From Hyphomicrobium sp. MC1 (lineage in GTDB: Bacteria > Pseudomonadota > Alphaproteobacteria > Rhizobiales > Hyphomicrobiaceae), in NCBI RefSeq assembly GCF_000253295.1, contig NC_015717.1, positions 2,046,001-2,110,000 of the forward strand: a DNA stretch of 64,000 bases, in the 5' to 3' direction. The position numbers and the translations under genes are program-made. The notes beneath the pieces were generated by a model, which worked only from the letters and a program-made list of their open reading frames with translations, made no database searches and had not been told where the DNA came from. Shown in pieces: positions 1 through 8,440 of this stretch; position 1 is the stretch's first letter, and each line of letters starts with the position of its first letter.

Positions 1-222
1 AAACCGTCCCAAGACCATAAGCCGATGCGTCCATTCAAACGGCCGTACTTCAGTTTGAGCAATGGCGGCTTCCTCAAAGCACCGCCGACACCCGTCGCCC
101 TTAACACCGTCGCCATCGAAGACCGGGGGGTAGGTCAAAACTTTTCGACGCGCCCAAAGACCGGCCGCCCCAGTGACGCGCGTGATTTTCAACCCAAAAG
201 CAACAGCGCGAGTGACAGATGA
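1..222 (+). CDS. 3' end of an unrecognised phage-region gene (5' truncated)
   Basis: Frame 1 is open from the window edge to a TGA at 220-222, giving 73 residues, and the stop overlaps the ATG of the next gene as ATGA. That coupling, repeated at the following gene junctions, is the main reason to believe it is coding. The translation is proline- and arginine-rich and does not look like the end of a major capsid protein, which would be the usual neighbour upstream of a head-tail connector. It contains a run of six G at 125-130. It may be the end of a small phage gene or non-coding DNA that happens to be open. Confidence 0.35.
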   Translation, partial: KPSQDHKPMRPFKRPYFSLSNGGFLKAPPTPVALNTVAIEDRGVGQNFSTRPKTGRPSDARDFQPKSNSASDR

Positions 223-536
223 GCACCATTTCACTTGAAGACGTGAAGGCGCACATGAACGTCACCATCGATGATGATGATGCGCTGATCCAATCGAAGA
301 TCGACGCCGCTGAAGAATGGGTCGGCAACTACACCGGCAAAGCTCTCAGCCGCTATGAAAGCGACACGCCGTCGGCTTCCGTTCCTGAGAGTCTTAAGGA
401 AGCTGTCCGGCAGCTTGTCGCGTGGCTCTACCAGAACCGGGAAGCATCCATCGCGACGCAGAACATCACCATCATCTTGGAGTCATCGCCGGGGCTGTTC
501 GACCTCATGCGCCCACATCGAGAATGGGTGTTCTGA
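219..536 (+). CDS. phage head-tail connector protein (gp6-like)
   Basis: A 105-residue protein with the features of the HK97 gp6-like connector family: a short acidic N-terminus (SLEDVKAHMNV), a helical segment around DDALIQSKIDAAEEWVGNYTG, and a later helix with LKEAVRQLVAWLYQNRE. In this family the protein forms a ring under the portal and receives the tail. It overlaps the upstream frame by 4 bases and its TGA at 534-536 shares a base with the next ATG, so it sits in a translationally coupled phage operon. The length is normal for the family. Identification is by pattern, not by search. Confidence 0.8.
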   Translation: MSTISLEDVKAHMNVTIDDDDALIQSKIDAAEEWVGNYTGKALSRYESDTPSASVPESLKEAVRQLVAWLYQNREASIATQNITIILESSPGLFDLMRPHREWVF

Positions 537-937
537 TGGCCGACGACATTGCCAGTCTCAAGAAAAAGATCGCGGCAATCCCGCCGTCAGTCCGGGCGGC
601 AGCAGTCGCTGCCTTAGACAAGGACGCCGACGAACTCGTTTCGTCGATGAGGGCGCTTTCTCCCGTCCGGTCCGGCAAGCTTCGCGAGAGCATCCACAAG
701 GAGCCCGGCTCAACTGAACTGCAAGTCAAAGTCGTTGCAGGCGGTCAACTCACGACGAAGGAAGTCCGAGAGGGCTCCGGGAAACCCTACGATTACGCGA
801 AGGGTGTTGAGTGGGGCACGCATGAGATGGCCGCCGAGCCATACTTCTTCCCCGCATACCGGCTGCTGAAAAAGCGTCTTCGTAGCCGTGTGAAGCGCGC
901 TATCACGAAAGCAGCGAAGGAGGCTTGGCGTGCTTGA
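536..937 (+). CDS. HK97 gp10-like phage protein
   Basis: A 133-residue protein. The ATG at 536-538 overlaps the previous TGA. The region with ALSPVRSGKLRESI followed by a basic C-terminus and YDYAKGVEWGTHEM...PYFFPAYRLLKKRL matches the usual layout of the HK97 gp10 family, tail-completion or minor tail proteins encoded between the connector and the tail tube gene. The end is very basic. It lies in the coupled block and is followed by a GTG-started gene overlapping it by 8 bases. Confidence 0.8.
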   Translation: MADDIASLKKKIAAIPPSVRAAAVAALDKDADELVSSMRALSPVRSGKLRESIHKEPGSTELQVKVVAGGQLTTKEVREGSGKPYDYAKGVEWGTHEMAAEPYFFPAYRLLKKRLRSRVKRAITKAAKEAWRA

Positions 938-1343
938 GCCCTCGCTTGACCTGCAAAAGGCATTGCGGCTTCGCTTGATCGCGACAGCCGCCGTCACAAA
1001 TCTTGTTCCTGCGACTTCGATACTCGATACGAACGCACGGCCGGAGCAAATGCCCTGCATCCGCATCGGCACCGGACAAGCCTTGCAGGATGATGGCATC
1101 GCTCGCAATCGCTGGCATGTTTATATGGACTTGCACATCTTCGCGAATGAAGTCGGCCTCGCAGCCGTCAAAGAGATCGCCGGGGCCATCAGTCAAGCGC
1201 TCCGCAATCGCTTTTTCGAGCTTGATAGCCATTACTGCGGCGACGTTTACACCTCCGGCGCTCGTTACATGCGCGATCCCGACGGCGTTCATTCGCACGC
1301 CATCGTCAGCATTGAAGCCCGACTCATCGAGGTGGCGGCATGA
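930..1343 (+). CDS. DUF3168-like tail completion protein
   Basis: A 137-residue protein read from a GTG at 930, chosen because a strong AAGGAGG ribosome site lies at 917-923 with 6 bases of spacing. The N-terminus (EPSLDLQKALRLRLIATAAVTNLV) and the later MPCIRIGTGQA and WHVYMDLHIFANEVG segments follow the pattern of DUF3168 proteins, which are found next to gp10 in siphophage head-tail modules and are thought to act in tail completion. It overlaps the preceding gene by 8 bases and the next one by ATGA. Confidence 0.78.
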   Translation: MLEPSLDLQKALRLRLIATAAVTNLVPATSILDTNARPEQMPCIRIGTGQALQDDGIARNRWHVYMDLHIFANEVGLAAVKEIAGAISQALRNRFFELDSHYCGDVYTSGARYMRDPDGVHSHAIVSIEARLIEVAA

Positions 1344-1660
1344 CAGTGCAAGCGGGCAAACTCGATCATGTTCTGGAAATCCAACGCGTCACCACGACTG
1401 TTAGCGACGTCGGGCAGCCCGTCGATGACTGGGCGACGATTGCGACCGTTCGAGCTGAACGTCTTCGCGCATCCTTCGATGAACGTCAGAAGGATTGGGG
1501 CGACAGCAGCCAAGCCACGGTGACTTGGTGCATCCGTTGGATCGACGATCTTCGGTTGGGCGACCGCATTCTGCTTAATGGTATTCCGCACGACATCAAG
1601 GGGATTGAGCCGGTTGGACGGCGCAAGGAATTGCTCGTCACCACGCTCTATATGAAATGA
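1340..1660 (+). CDS. phage head closure / head-tail adaptor protein
   Basis: A 106-residue, mainly beta-strand protein. The sequence GKLDHVLEIQRVTT near the start, a central WATIATVRAERL and the later GDRILLNGIPHDIKGIEP are typical of the SPP1 gp16/HK97 head-closure family, which seals the connector before tail joining. It begins inside the previous stop (ATGA) and ends inside the start of the terminase gene, so the head-tail genes and the terminase are probably one transcript. In most HK97-like phages this gene is followed by tail-tube genes; here the next gene is the large terminase. Confidence 0.8.
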   Translation: MTVQAGKLDHVLEIQRVTTTVSDVGQPVDDWATIATVRAERLRASFDERQKDWGDSSQATVTWCIRWIDDLRLGDRILLNGIPHDIKGIEPVGRRKELLVTTLYMK

Positions 1661-3303
1661 AGAAGCCGACGAAGACCAAGAAACCGAAGAACCCCTTCCC
1701 CGACATCCCCGATCCATTGGGCTACGGACAGCGGGCGGTCGATTATCTTCGTACGCTTAAGCATCCCAAATCGCCGCTCAAGGACAAGGCTTTTCAGCTT
1801 GATCCTTGGCAGGAAGAAATCGTCCGCAAGATTTATGGCCCGCGTGACGCCGACGGCCGACGCATTGTCCGAAATGTCATCATGCTGCTGCCGCGCGGCA
1901 ACCGGAAGACCAGCCTAGGCGCAGCCTTGACGTTGCTTCACACCGACGGACCCGAAGCTGTCTCCGGCGGCGAAGTCATCCTCGCAGCCGGTGATCAGAA
2001 GCAAGCCAAGATCGCCTTTCGAGAGATAGAAGGCATCATTCGCGCGGGCGACAAGGGTCTTTGGAAGAAAGGATACGCGGGCAAGCAGGCAGGCCAAGAC
2101 ACGCATCTAATTCGCCTTAAGGAATACCGAAATCAAATTCAGTTCCCCAACGAAAGCTTCGTTGAGGCGATTAGCTCCGATGCCGGTACGCAGCACGGGC
2201 GCACGCCGACCTTCGCACTCGTTGACGAAATTCATGCTTGGAAGAAGGCCGATCTTTGGGAAGTCATCCGCACCGGCTTGGTCAAGGTGCCGGGCAGTCT
2301 ATGTGTCGTCATTACGACGGCTGGACGCGGGCAAGAGAATGTCGCCTATAAGGTGATCAACTATGCCCGCAAGGTCGCGCGAGGCGAGATTGACGATCCG
2401 CATACGCTGCCAATCTTGTTCGAGACTTCGCCCGATGCCGATTGGCAAGACGAAAACGTGTGGCACGCCGCCAATCCCGGCCTGAAGCACGGTTATCCCG
2501 ATCTTCCCGGACTTCGCCAGCTTGCCCGTGAAGCTGCGCAGCGTCCGGCAGACCGCGAAGCATTCCGGCAGTTGCATCTCAATGTCTGGCTCGGTCATTC
2601 GTCCGATCCGTTCGTTGAAATGTCGATTTGGGACGAAGGCAATTCGCCAGTCGATCTATCAAAGCTCCGAAATGAGCCCTGTTGGCTTGCGGTCGATCTT
2701 TCGAGCACGAGCGACTTGACCGTCATTGTCGCCGTCTGGCGCGACGGCGAAGGCTATATCGCGCATCCATGGTTTTTCTGTCCGCGAGACAACATTCAGC
2801 GGAAAGCGGACATCGACGGTGTTCCATATCCTCTTTGGGCCGATGAGGGTTTTATCGAGCCGACGGCCGGAAACACCATCGACTTCAACCACGTCGAAGA
2901 CACCATCCGGCGCATCTGCCGTGACTTCGATGTGCACGAGATCGCCTTCGATCCGCACATGGCTCACAACATGATGCAGAGCCTCTTGGACGACGGCTTG
3001 CCTTGCGTCGCCTTCCGTCAAGGCTGGGTCAGCATGGCTCCGGCCGTCAAAGAGCTTGAGCGAGCAATTCTAGCACGACAGCTTCAGCACGGCGGCCATC
3101 CCGTTCTTCGGCATCACATCGATTGTGTCGCCGTCCATGCCGATAGCGCGGGCAACCGGCTGTTTCACAAAGGCCGGAGCCGAGACCGCATCGACGGCGC
3201 GGTTGCACTCGCCATGGCCGTCGCGCGCGCCAGCGCCGGCTCTGACTCTCGCTCCGTTTATGATGACGTATCCGCAAGACCGGAAGGCTTGCTTGTGTTC
3301 TAG
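1657..3303 (+). CDS. terL: phage terminase large subunit
   Basis: A 548-residue DNA-packaging motor of the HK97 type. The ATPase half shows a Walker A-like LLPRGNRKT at residues 77-85 and a Walker B FALVDEIHAW with D190 and E191; the nuclease half begins near AVDLSSTSDLT, where D347 is the likely first metal-binding aspartate, and continues through the DPHMAHN and DGAVALAMAVARA regions. Length and domain order are normal, so the gene appears intact. It starts inside the stop of the head-closure gene. Its place is odd: terminases normally precede portal and capsid genes, and no small subunit lies next to it in this window. Confidence 0.92.
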   Translation: MKKPTKTKKPKNPFPDIPDPLGYGQRAVDYLRTLKHPKSPLKDKAFQLDPWQEEIVRKIYGPRDADGRRIVRNVIMLLPRGNRKTSLGAALTLLHTDGPEAVSGGEVILAAGDQKQAKIAFREIEGIIRAGDKGLWKKGYAGKQAGQDTHLIRLKEYRNQIQFPNESFVEAISSDAGTQHGRTPTFALVDEIHAWKKADLWEVIRTGLVKVPGSLCVVITTAGRGQENVAYKVINYARKVARGEIDDPHTLPILFETSPDADWQDENVWHAANPGLKHGYPDLPGLRQLAREAAQRPADREAFRQLHLNVWLGHSSDPFVEMSIWDEGNSPVDLSKLRNEPCWLAVDLSSTSDLTVIVAVWRDGEGYIAHPWFFCPRDNIQRKADIDGVPYPLWADEGFIEPTAGNTIDFNHVEDTIRRICRDFDVHEIAFDPHMAHNMMQSLLDDGLPCVAFRQGWVSMAPAVKELERAILARQLQHGGHPVLRHHIDCVAVHADSAGNRLFHKGRSRDRIDGAVALAMAVARASAGSDSRSVYDDVSARPEGLLVF

Positions 3304-3313
3304 GTGATGACCG

Positions 3314-6300
3314 ATGGCAGACGACGAAGCACGCCTCTTAGTCTCGCTCGAAGCGCGGCTCAATCAGTTTGAAAAGGCTTTCAATCGCGCCAGTCAGGTC
3401 GCGGATCGAAGCTGGCAACGTGTCGAACGGCGGACGAAAGAAGCCGGAAATCGGCTCGAACAGTCTTTGATGGCATCGACCGCCAACATCAATGCGATGC
3501 TCGGCAGCATCGGCGTCGGCCTTTCTGTCCGAGAAATTACGCAGATCGTGGATCGCTGGACCCGCTTCACGAACCAGCTTCGCGTGGCCGGTAAGGAAGG
3601 CGATGCACTGATCGCCACTCAGGACAAGCTGTTCAACATTGCGCAGAAGTATGGCGTCTCGCTTGAAGCCATCGGCACCCTGTATGGTCGCAATGCGGCA
3701 GCGGCGAAGGAACTTGGCCTCACGCAATCGGATCAGCTTAAGATCGTCGAGGCGACAAGCGCCGCATTAAAGGTCAGCGGGCAGTCATCGGAGCAAGCGG
3801 CCGGAGCGCTGTTGCAGCTTTCTCAGATGCTCGGCGGCACGGTTGTTCAGTCTCAGGAATACAATTCCCTCTTGGACGGCGCGCGGCCGTTGTTGCAGGC
3901 GGTCGCCAACGGGTCCGACAAATGGAAGGGTTCCGTCGCCGCTCTCACGCAGGACGTTAAAGCGGGAACCGTCAGCGTCGAAGAATTTGTGCAGGCCATG
4001 CTGAAGGGCTCTGGCGGCGTCATCGACCAAGCCGCCAAAGCGAATGTGACGTTCTCGAACTCGCTGACGGTTCTGAGCAACGCGCTTGATCGCTATTTGG
4101 GGCGCTTGGCAGAGTCGGACTCGATCACGTCGAAGTTTGGCGACGGCATCACGTTCATTGCCGAGCACATTTCATCCTTCGGTGATGGTGCAGCGGCGGC
4201 GGCTGCCATCTTGCTCAGTCAGTATGTCCCGTCGCTCGCTCGTGCGGCAATCGCTCAGACTGCGATGCTCGCGACCAATCCCTTCGCGTTGCTCGCCATT
4301 GCAGTCGGCGGAGCGGCTATAGCAATAAACGAGTTTGGTGACGAAATCATTCCCATACAGGGCGAACTCGCAAACCTGAAGGATTACGGCGGCGCGGCTT
4401 GGGATGAACTCAAGGACGGAGCGAAGATCGCCGCAAGAGCCATTGGCGACGCCTTCAACGACGCCGTACAGTTTATCGCTCAGGCGTTATCCGGTTCCAA
4501 TGTCTCGATGGCGGACCTTGGGGAATTTGCCAAGCTGACGGCCAACGTCGTCATAAATTCTTTCCATCTGATCTACGACACAACGCTGGCGACCTTCACA
4601 AAGCTGCCGTCCGCCGTTGCCGAACTCATCGTCAATGCCGTCAACGGCATGATCGCCCGTGTTGAGCAAGCGCTGAACTTCGTCATCAGCGGCGTTGATG
4701 CAGCGGTCGAAGCCATCAATTCAGTCGGCGGAAAGGTCGGCGTCGAATTTAGCACCATCGGCAACGTTGATCTTGGCCGTATCAAGAACAACTTTGCGGG
4801 TGCCGGTAAAGCGGCAGGTGAAGCGTATATTCAGGCGCTTCGTGATGCTGGCAAAGATCGCGTCGGCGCAGCGATAGAATACCTGCACAAACGCGCCCTT
4901 GAACGAGCCCGCATCCGCATTGCCGAAGCCAACAAGCCGAAAGCAGAGGAAGACGACGCCCCCGGCTCCCCGACCAACCGGCCTGCCGCCAAGGTGCAAC
5001 TCAACGAGTTTGAAAGGGCCGTCCGGCGCGTTCAAGAAAACATTGCGACCATGCGCGCGGAAACCCAAGCACGCATGAACGCCACGGGCTCGGTCGAAGA
5101 ACAAGAAGCCGCCGTTGAGCGTGCGAGGGTGCAGCAAGAGCTATTGAATGCAGCACAACGGGCGGGCGTCGAAATCAACGACGACGTAAAGAGCAAGATC
5201 GCCTCCCTTGCCGATGCCTACAAGCTTGCCAGCGAACAGGCAAAAGAGCTTGCGAAGTCTCAGCAAGAAGCCGCCCAGCGCGCCAACGAACTTGAAAGCG
5301 CAGGCGAAGACGCCATGAAAGGCTTCGTCAAAGACCTGGCGCATGGCAAGTCGGCATCCGAGGCATTGCGTTCGGCGCTCGCGAAGCTCGGCGACAAGAT
5401 GCTCGATCTGGCGTTGGACCAGATGTTCAATGGCGTCTTCAAGGGCGTCGGCAGCGCATTCTTCCCGGCGAACAGCGGCAACCAGAACATTCTCGGCGGC
5501 GGCAGCCTTGCCTCGTTGTTTGGCGGCTCATCCGGCTCGATGAATGTTCAAGCTGGCGTCGTGAACGTCGGCGGGGCCTCGCTTCCGAGTCAATTGTCGC
5601 CCGGTGCCGGATCAGTACCTTCCCCCGCAACGGTGTCTGCACCGACATCCGTGACGACCGGATCGCTGCCGCCGCAGACGCCCGAACCGTTGCAATCAAT
5701 TGCAAAATCAGCGCCGACGCAGGCCGTCACTGAAACCGCCACGAAAGCTGCCGAGACGGCATTGCCGAATTTCGCGGCATCGCCAGCATTCAAGGCGGCA
5801 ACCGAAGCGACGGCCGAAAAAGTTGTGCCAACAATCGCAAAGCAGCCCGACTTTGCGTCGAAGTTCGATCAGTCGAAGGTTTTTGGCCAAACAGGCCACG
5901 GGCAGAGCTTGACGAAGGTCTATGCTCCCGACGGCACGACGGCCATGGTTGATCAAAAGTACGCAGATCGCTTCCAAGGCTTGATCGGCGACCTACATCA
6001 GCGCGGCTACACGAACTTCAAGCTCAATGAAGGCGGCGGCTTCGTTGACCGCAACATGCGCGGCACTAACAAACTTTCCGAGCACGCCAAGGGCGACGCT
6101 CTCGACATCAATCCGCGCAATAATCCGTTTTTGACGCATAAGACAGACTTGCCACCCGACATTTCCGACATGGCAAAGGCGCGCGGCCTCAAATGGGGCG
6201 GCGATTGGAAGACACGCACCGACCCGATGCACTTTCAGGTCGATAAGTCCGTGAGCAACGAGCAAATCGCGGCGCTTCAGCAACAACAGCAAGCCGAGAG

Positions 6301-6931
6301 ACTTCTGCAACAGCAGACGGTGCAAGCCAACGCGGCTCTGAAGACAATGCCGCCGTCATTGCAAGGCATGCAGACTGGCACTCAGGGCCTCGATGGCACA
6401 TTGTCGTCGATGACTTCGACGCTTGCTCAAGGGCAGCCTGCCGCCAGCGGCTTTGCCTCGTCGATCCAATCCGTGCTCGCAAGCCTGAGCGCCAAGCCCG
6501 GAGGTGCAGGCGGCGGCATCGGTTTTCTCGGCGGTTTACTCGGCTTTGCCGACGGCGGCCATGTTCGCGGACCCGGCACCTCTACTTCGGACAGTATCCC
6601 CGCGATGCTGAGCGACGGCGAATTTGTCGTGAATAGCAAGGCAGCGTCGAAGCACGGCAAGCTTCTGGCGATGATCAACGACGGCAAGGTGCCGAAGTTC
6701 GCGACAGGCGGTCCGGTCGCGTTCGGCTACAACAACAGCCCGAGCTATACGACCAACATCAACGTCACTGCGCACGGCGGCGGCAACGGATTAGCCGACC
6801 AGATTGCTCAGAAGGTTGCTCGTGCCAGCAAGTCCAGCCAACCGCCGCCTGACACATTCCGCATGAGCGAGGCGCAACGGCTTACAAGGGCGGGCATCGC
6901 CACGAGGCACGCAGCGCAGAGGAATGGCTGA
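3314..6931 (+). CDS. phage tail tape-measure protein with embedded M15 peptidase domain
   Basis: A 1205-residue protein. Residues about 1-270 match the conserved tape-measure N-terminal domain (TLYGRNAAAAKELG, QEYNSLLDGARPLLQAV). A hydrophobic stretch follows near 295-345, then coiled-coil-like and low-complexity regions. Residues about 865-980 look like an M15 (VanY/L-Ala-D-Glu) peptidase, with HAKGDALDIN and DPMHF supplying H924, D931 and H973 as probable zinc ligands. The end carries the recurrent tape-measure tail FADGGHVRGPGTSTSDSIPA. The protein sets tail length, and the peptidase probably opens the host wall at DNA entry. It starts 10 bases after the terminase stop. It is the last phage structural gene visible; no tail-tip genes follow. 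Confidence 0.93.
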   Translation: MADDEARLLVSLEARLNQFEKAFNRASQVADRSWQRVERRTKEAGNRLEQSLMASTANINAMLGSIGVGLSVREITQIVDRWTRFTNQLRVAGKEGDALIATQDKLFNIAQKYGVSLEAIGTLYGRNAAAAKELGLTQSDQLKIVEATSAALKVSGQSSEQAAGALLQLSQMLGGTVVQSQEYNSLLDGARPLLQAVANGSDKWKGSVAALTQDVKAGTVSVEEFVQAMLKGSGGVIDQAAKANVTFSNSLTVLSNALDRYLGRLAESDSITSKFGDGITFIAEHISSFGDGAAAAAAILLSQYVPSLARAAIAQTAMLATNPFALLAIAVGGAAIAINEFGDEIIPIQGELANLKDYGGAAWDELKDGAKIAARAIGDAFNDAVQFIAQALSGSNVSMADLGEFAKLTANVVINSFHLIYDTTLATFTKLPSAVAELIVNAVNGMIARVEQALNFVISGVDAAVEAINSVGGKVGVEFSTIGNVDLGRIKNNFAGAGKAAGEAYIQALRDAGKDRVGAAIEYLHKRALERARIRIAEANKPKAEEDDAPGSPTNRPAAKVQLNEFERAVRRVQENIATMRAETQARMNATGSVEEQEAAVERARVQQELLNAAQRAGVEINDDVKSKIASLADAYKLASEQAKELAKSQQEAAQRANELESAGEDAMKGFVKDLAHGKSASEALRSALAKLGDKMLDLALDQMFNGVFKGVGSAFFPANSGNQNILGGGSLASLFGGSSGSMNVQAGVVNVGGASLPSQLSPGAGSVPSPATVSAPTSVTTGSLPPQTPEPLQSIAKSAPTQAVTETATKAAETALPNFAASPAFKAATEATAEKVVPTIAKQPDFASKFDQSKVFGQTGHGQSLTKVYAPDGTTAMVDQKYADRFQGLIGDLHQRGYTNFKLNEGGGFVDRNMRGTNKLSEHAKGDALDINPRNNPFLTHKTDLPPDISDMAKARGLKWGGDWKTRTDPMHFQVDKSVSNEQIAALQQQQQAERLLQQQTVQANAALKTMPPSLQGMQTGTQGLDGTLSSMTSTLAQGQPAASGFASSIQSVLASLSAKPGGAGGGIGFLGGLLGFADGGHVRGPGTSTSDSIPAMLSDGEFVVNSKAASKHGKLLAMINDGKVPKFATGGPVAFGYNNSPSYTTNINVTAHGGGNGLADQIAQKVARASKSSQPPPDTFRMSEAQRLTRAGIATRHAAQRNG

Positions 6932-6940
6932 TCGAAAAAT

Positions 6941-6969
6941 TTCTTGACTTCAATCGACTCAGTTATGAT
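6941..6969 (+). promoter_or_regulatory. candidate promoter of the small membrane protein gene
   Basis: TTCTTG at 6941-6946 and TATGAT at 6964-6969 are separated by 17 bases and lie 27 bases before the ATG at 6997. The -10 is close to consensus and the -35 is weak. It sits just after the tape-measure stop, where the phage operon appears to end. Confidence 0.35.
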
Positions 6970-6996
6970 TGCCGCCGACTTTTTGGAGCAGTCATA

Positions 6997-7386
6997 ATGG
7001 AAGATTTTTCTAATCCGTTGACTATCGCAATTCTTACAATGATTGCGAGTGGCTTGGTCTTTGTAGCGTACAATCACCCTAAGCAATTTGCTGTTTTCTT
7101 CTGGAGTTATTTTGCGCTCTACACCGTTGCAATCGTAGCCGTCTTCATTCTCCAACGCTATGACGCAATCATCTTGTCGAGAATAAATCATTCCTGGCTG
7201 AGCGAGGCGGAGAAGGCTCAGGTGATTAGAATTGTTAAAGGACCACCCCCGGACAGAGAGGACAAGTTTTGGGCGGCCCTCATTGAGTATGGCAGCGTTT
7301 ATATCGGCCTCTTAGGTTGTTTGCCGGTGCTCGGCTTGACCGCCGATAACAAGACTAACGGAAATCGGCAGAGAAGGGATTATTGA
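6997..7386 (+). CDS. small membrane protein of unknown function
   Basis: A 129-residue protein not recognised as any family. Hydrophobic segments lie at about residues 8-25, 30-50 and 92-113, so two or three membrane spans are likely, with a charged loop (LSEAEKAQVIRIVKGPPPDRED) between the second and third. A GGAG lies about 9 bases before the ATG. The base composition is more AT-rich than the surrounding phage genes. It converges on and overlaps by 7 bases the GIY-YIG gene, which is compact, phage-like packing. It could be a cargo gene of the phage region. Confidence 0.6.
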   Translation: MEDFSNPLTIAILTMIASGLVFVAYNHPKQFAVFFWSYFALYTVAIVAVFILQRYDAIILSRINHSWLSEAEKAQVIRIVKGPPPDREDKFWAALIEYGSVYIGLLGCLPVLGLTADNKTNGNRQRRDY

Positions 7387-8081
7387 AATTTGCGCCGCTT
7401 AAAGGCGAGTACATCGCTGGGGGTGAGTTTGAACCATTCGCCGTTCGCACGCTTATCTGCAAATCGACGATGCCAGTAAGCCTCTATGCCAGCCGGATCG
7501 TCCGTTGTGATGGCGTGAACCAATATTGTTGCGTCTGGTAACGCAACTCGGATTTCTCTTATTCGTCGCTCGATCTCATCGCTCCGACCAATTTTGTAGT
7601 TCGAGCCGGATTGCAGCAGGTATACTGAACCCAGAACTTCTCTGGAACGATCCGGCTTTTCTGGGATCGATGCCGGGAGCATGAGAGCAACATCGGAATA
7701 CCCAGACCGTTCATTCGTCCAAATGCGTAGCGCTTCGATCAATTCCGTTTTTGGTGAGAAGGCATTTTGTATGGTGCTTGGCGACGGGAAGTCCGGATGC
7801 GTACGGCGATATAATCGTAGTTCGCCTTCGGTCGGCAGTTTCCCAAAATGGCGGCAAGCGAGCGCCACCAAGTTTAGCATGGTATCGCGATCAAATTTGC
7901 CTTGTCGTTCGTTGGGCTGGAACCCAGCTTCCGCTACAGCATCGCCCCAACGGGCCCAATAGACTCCGTACCAGTCTCCAAGGCGAATGCCGGTTTCAGC
8001 CTCGAATGATTGCCGCCCTGGGGGCGTTCCATCGTTGGCTTTTGTCAGTCGCTGAATTTCCGAGATTATTCGTTCGCGCAT
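7380..8081 (-). CDS. GIY-YIG (T5orf172-like) nuclease with HNH-associated repeats
   Basis: I start it at ATG 8081 (233 residues), because the upstream in-frame extension to a TTG at 8160-8162 adds 27 residues with no family features. The N-terminal two thirds contain two copies of the helical homing-endonuclease-associated repeat (IISEIQRLTKANDGTPPGRQ... and TMLNLVALACRHFGKLPTEG...), each with a basic residue-rich turn. The C-terminal 80 residues read SVYLLQSGSNYKIGRS...ERRIREIR, the GIY-YIG core in its T5orf172/Mug113 variant. Such proteins are probably DNA-binding nucleases and often sit at the edges of mobile elements. No clear ribosome site precedes either start. Confidence 0.72.
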   Translation of the reverse strand: MRERIISEIQRLTKANDGTPPGRQSFEAETGIRLGDWYGVYWARWGDAVAEAGFQPNERQGKFDRDTMLNLVALACRHFGKLPTEGELRLYRRTHPDFPSPSTIQNAFSPKTELIEALRIWTNERSGYSDVALMLPASIPEKPDRSREVLGSVYLLQSGSNYKIGRSDEIERRIREIRVALPDATILVHAITTDDPAGIEAYWHRRFADKRANGEWFKLTPSDVLAFKRRKFQ

Positions 8082-8296
8082 AGCCAACGCTGTAAATGCG
8101 ACAATCCATGCTCGCAAGCACTTGGCGCTCGCGACTGCTAAATTTTGGCGAATTGGTGTCAAGTTTTGCTGACAGCCACCTGCCGACTCACCTACGGTAA
8201 AGGCTGGGGCACTGCCTTCAAAGTGATCTTTCTGTTCAACCGCTCTGGGCGGGATGACGCGACGCTACAGGGCGTCGGTAACAGAGGACCACTAAA

Positions 8297-8431
8297 ATGA
8301 AGATCGTATTGTCCCGACTGAGGGAAAAAAGTGTTCATGTGCGGGCCTATACCCGCTTTAGGTTCGGACGGACTGAGAATGTTTGTTCACACTGGCGGAG
8401 TTGGCCACAGCAGCTTCTGCTGCCGCTGTGA
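8297..8431 (+). CDS. possible 44-residue basic protein with its own terminator
   Basis: The ATG at 8297 follows an AGAGGA ribosome-site-like sequence by 7 bases. The product is arginine-rich, with the core VHVRAYTRFRFGRTENV followed by CSHWRS, and its TGA lies inside the 3' arm of a hairpin that runs into a T tract. A ribosome site, a short frame and a terminator spaced this closely suggest a real small gene, or a short RNA with a coding part. I do not recognise a family with certainty, so function is unknown. It lies outside the compact phage block and upstream of a gene-free stretch. Confidence 0.42.
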   Translation: MKIVLSRLREKSVHVRAYTRFRFGRTENVCSHWRSWPQQLLLPL

Positions 8432-8440
8432 CCATTTTTT
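8403..8440 (+). terminator. rho-independent terminator after the 44-residue frame
   Basis: GGCCACAGC at 8403-8411 pairs with GCTGTGACC at 8425-8433 with one mismatch, the stem continues with AGC/GCT around a TTCT loop and a 3-base bulge, and ATTTTTT follows at 8434-8440. Only the small frame 8297-8431 lies directly upstream on this strand. Confidence 0.6.

Noticed and set aside
121..160. GGGGGG run resembling a phage cos region
   Set aside because: G-rich tracts occur at some cos sites, but no small terminase gene follows and the frame reads through. Too little to call.
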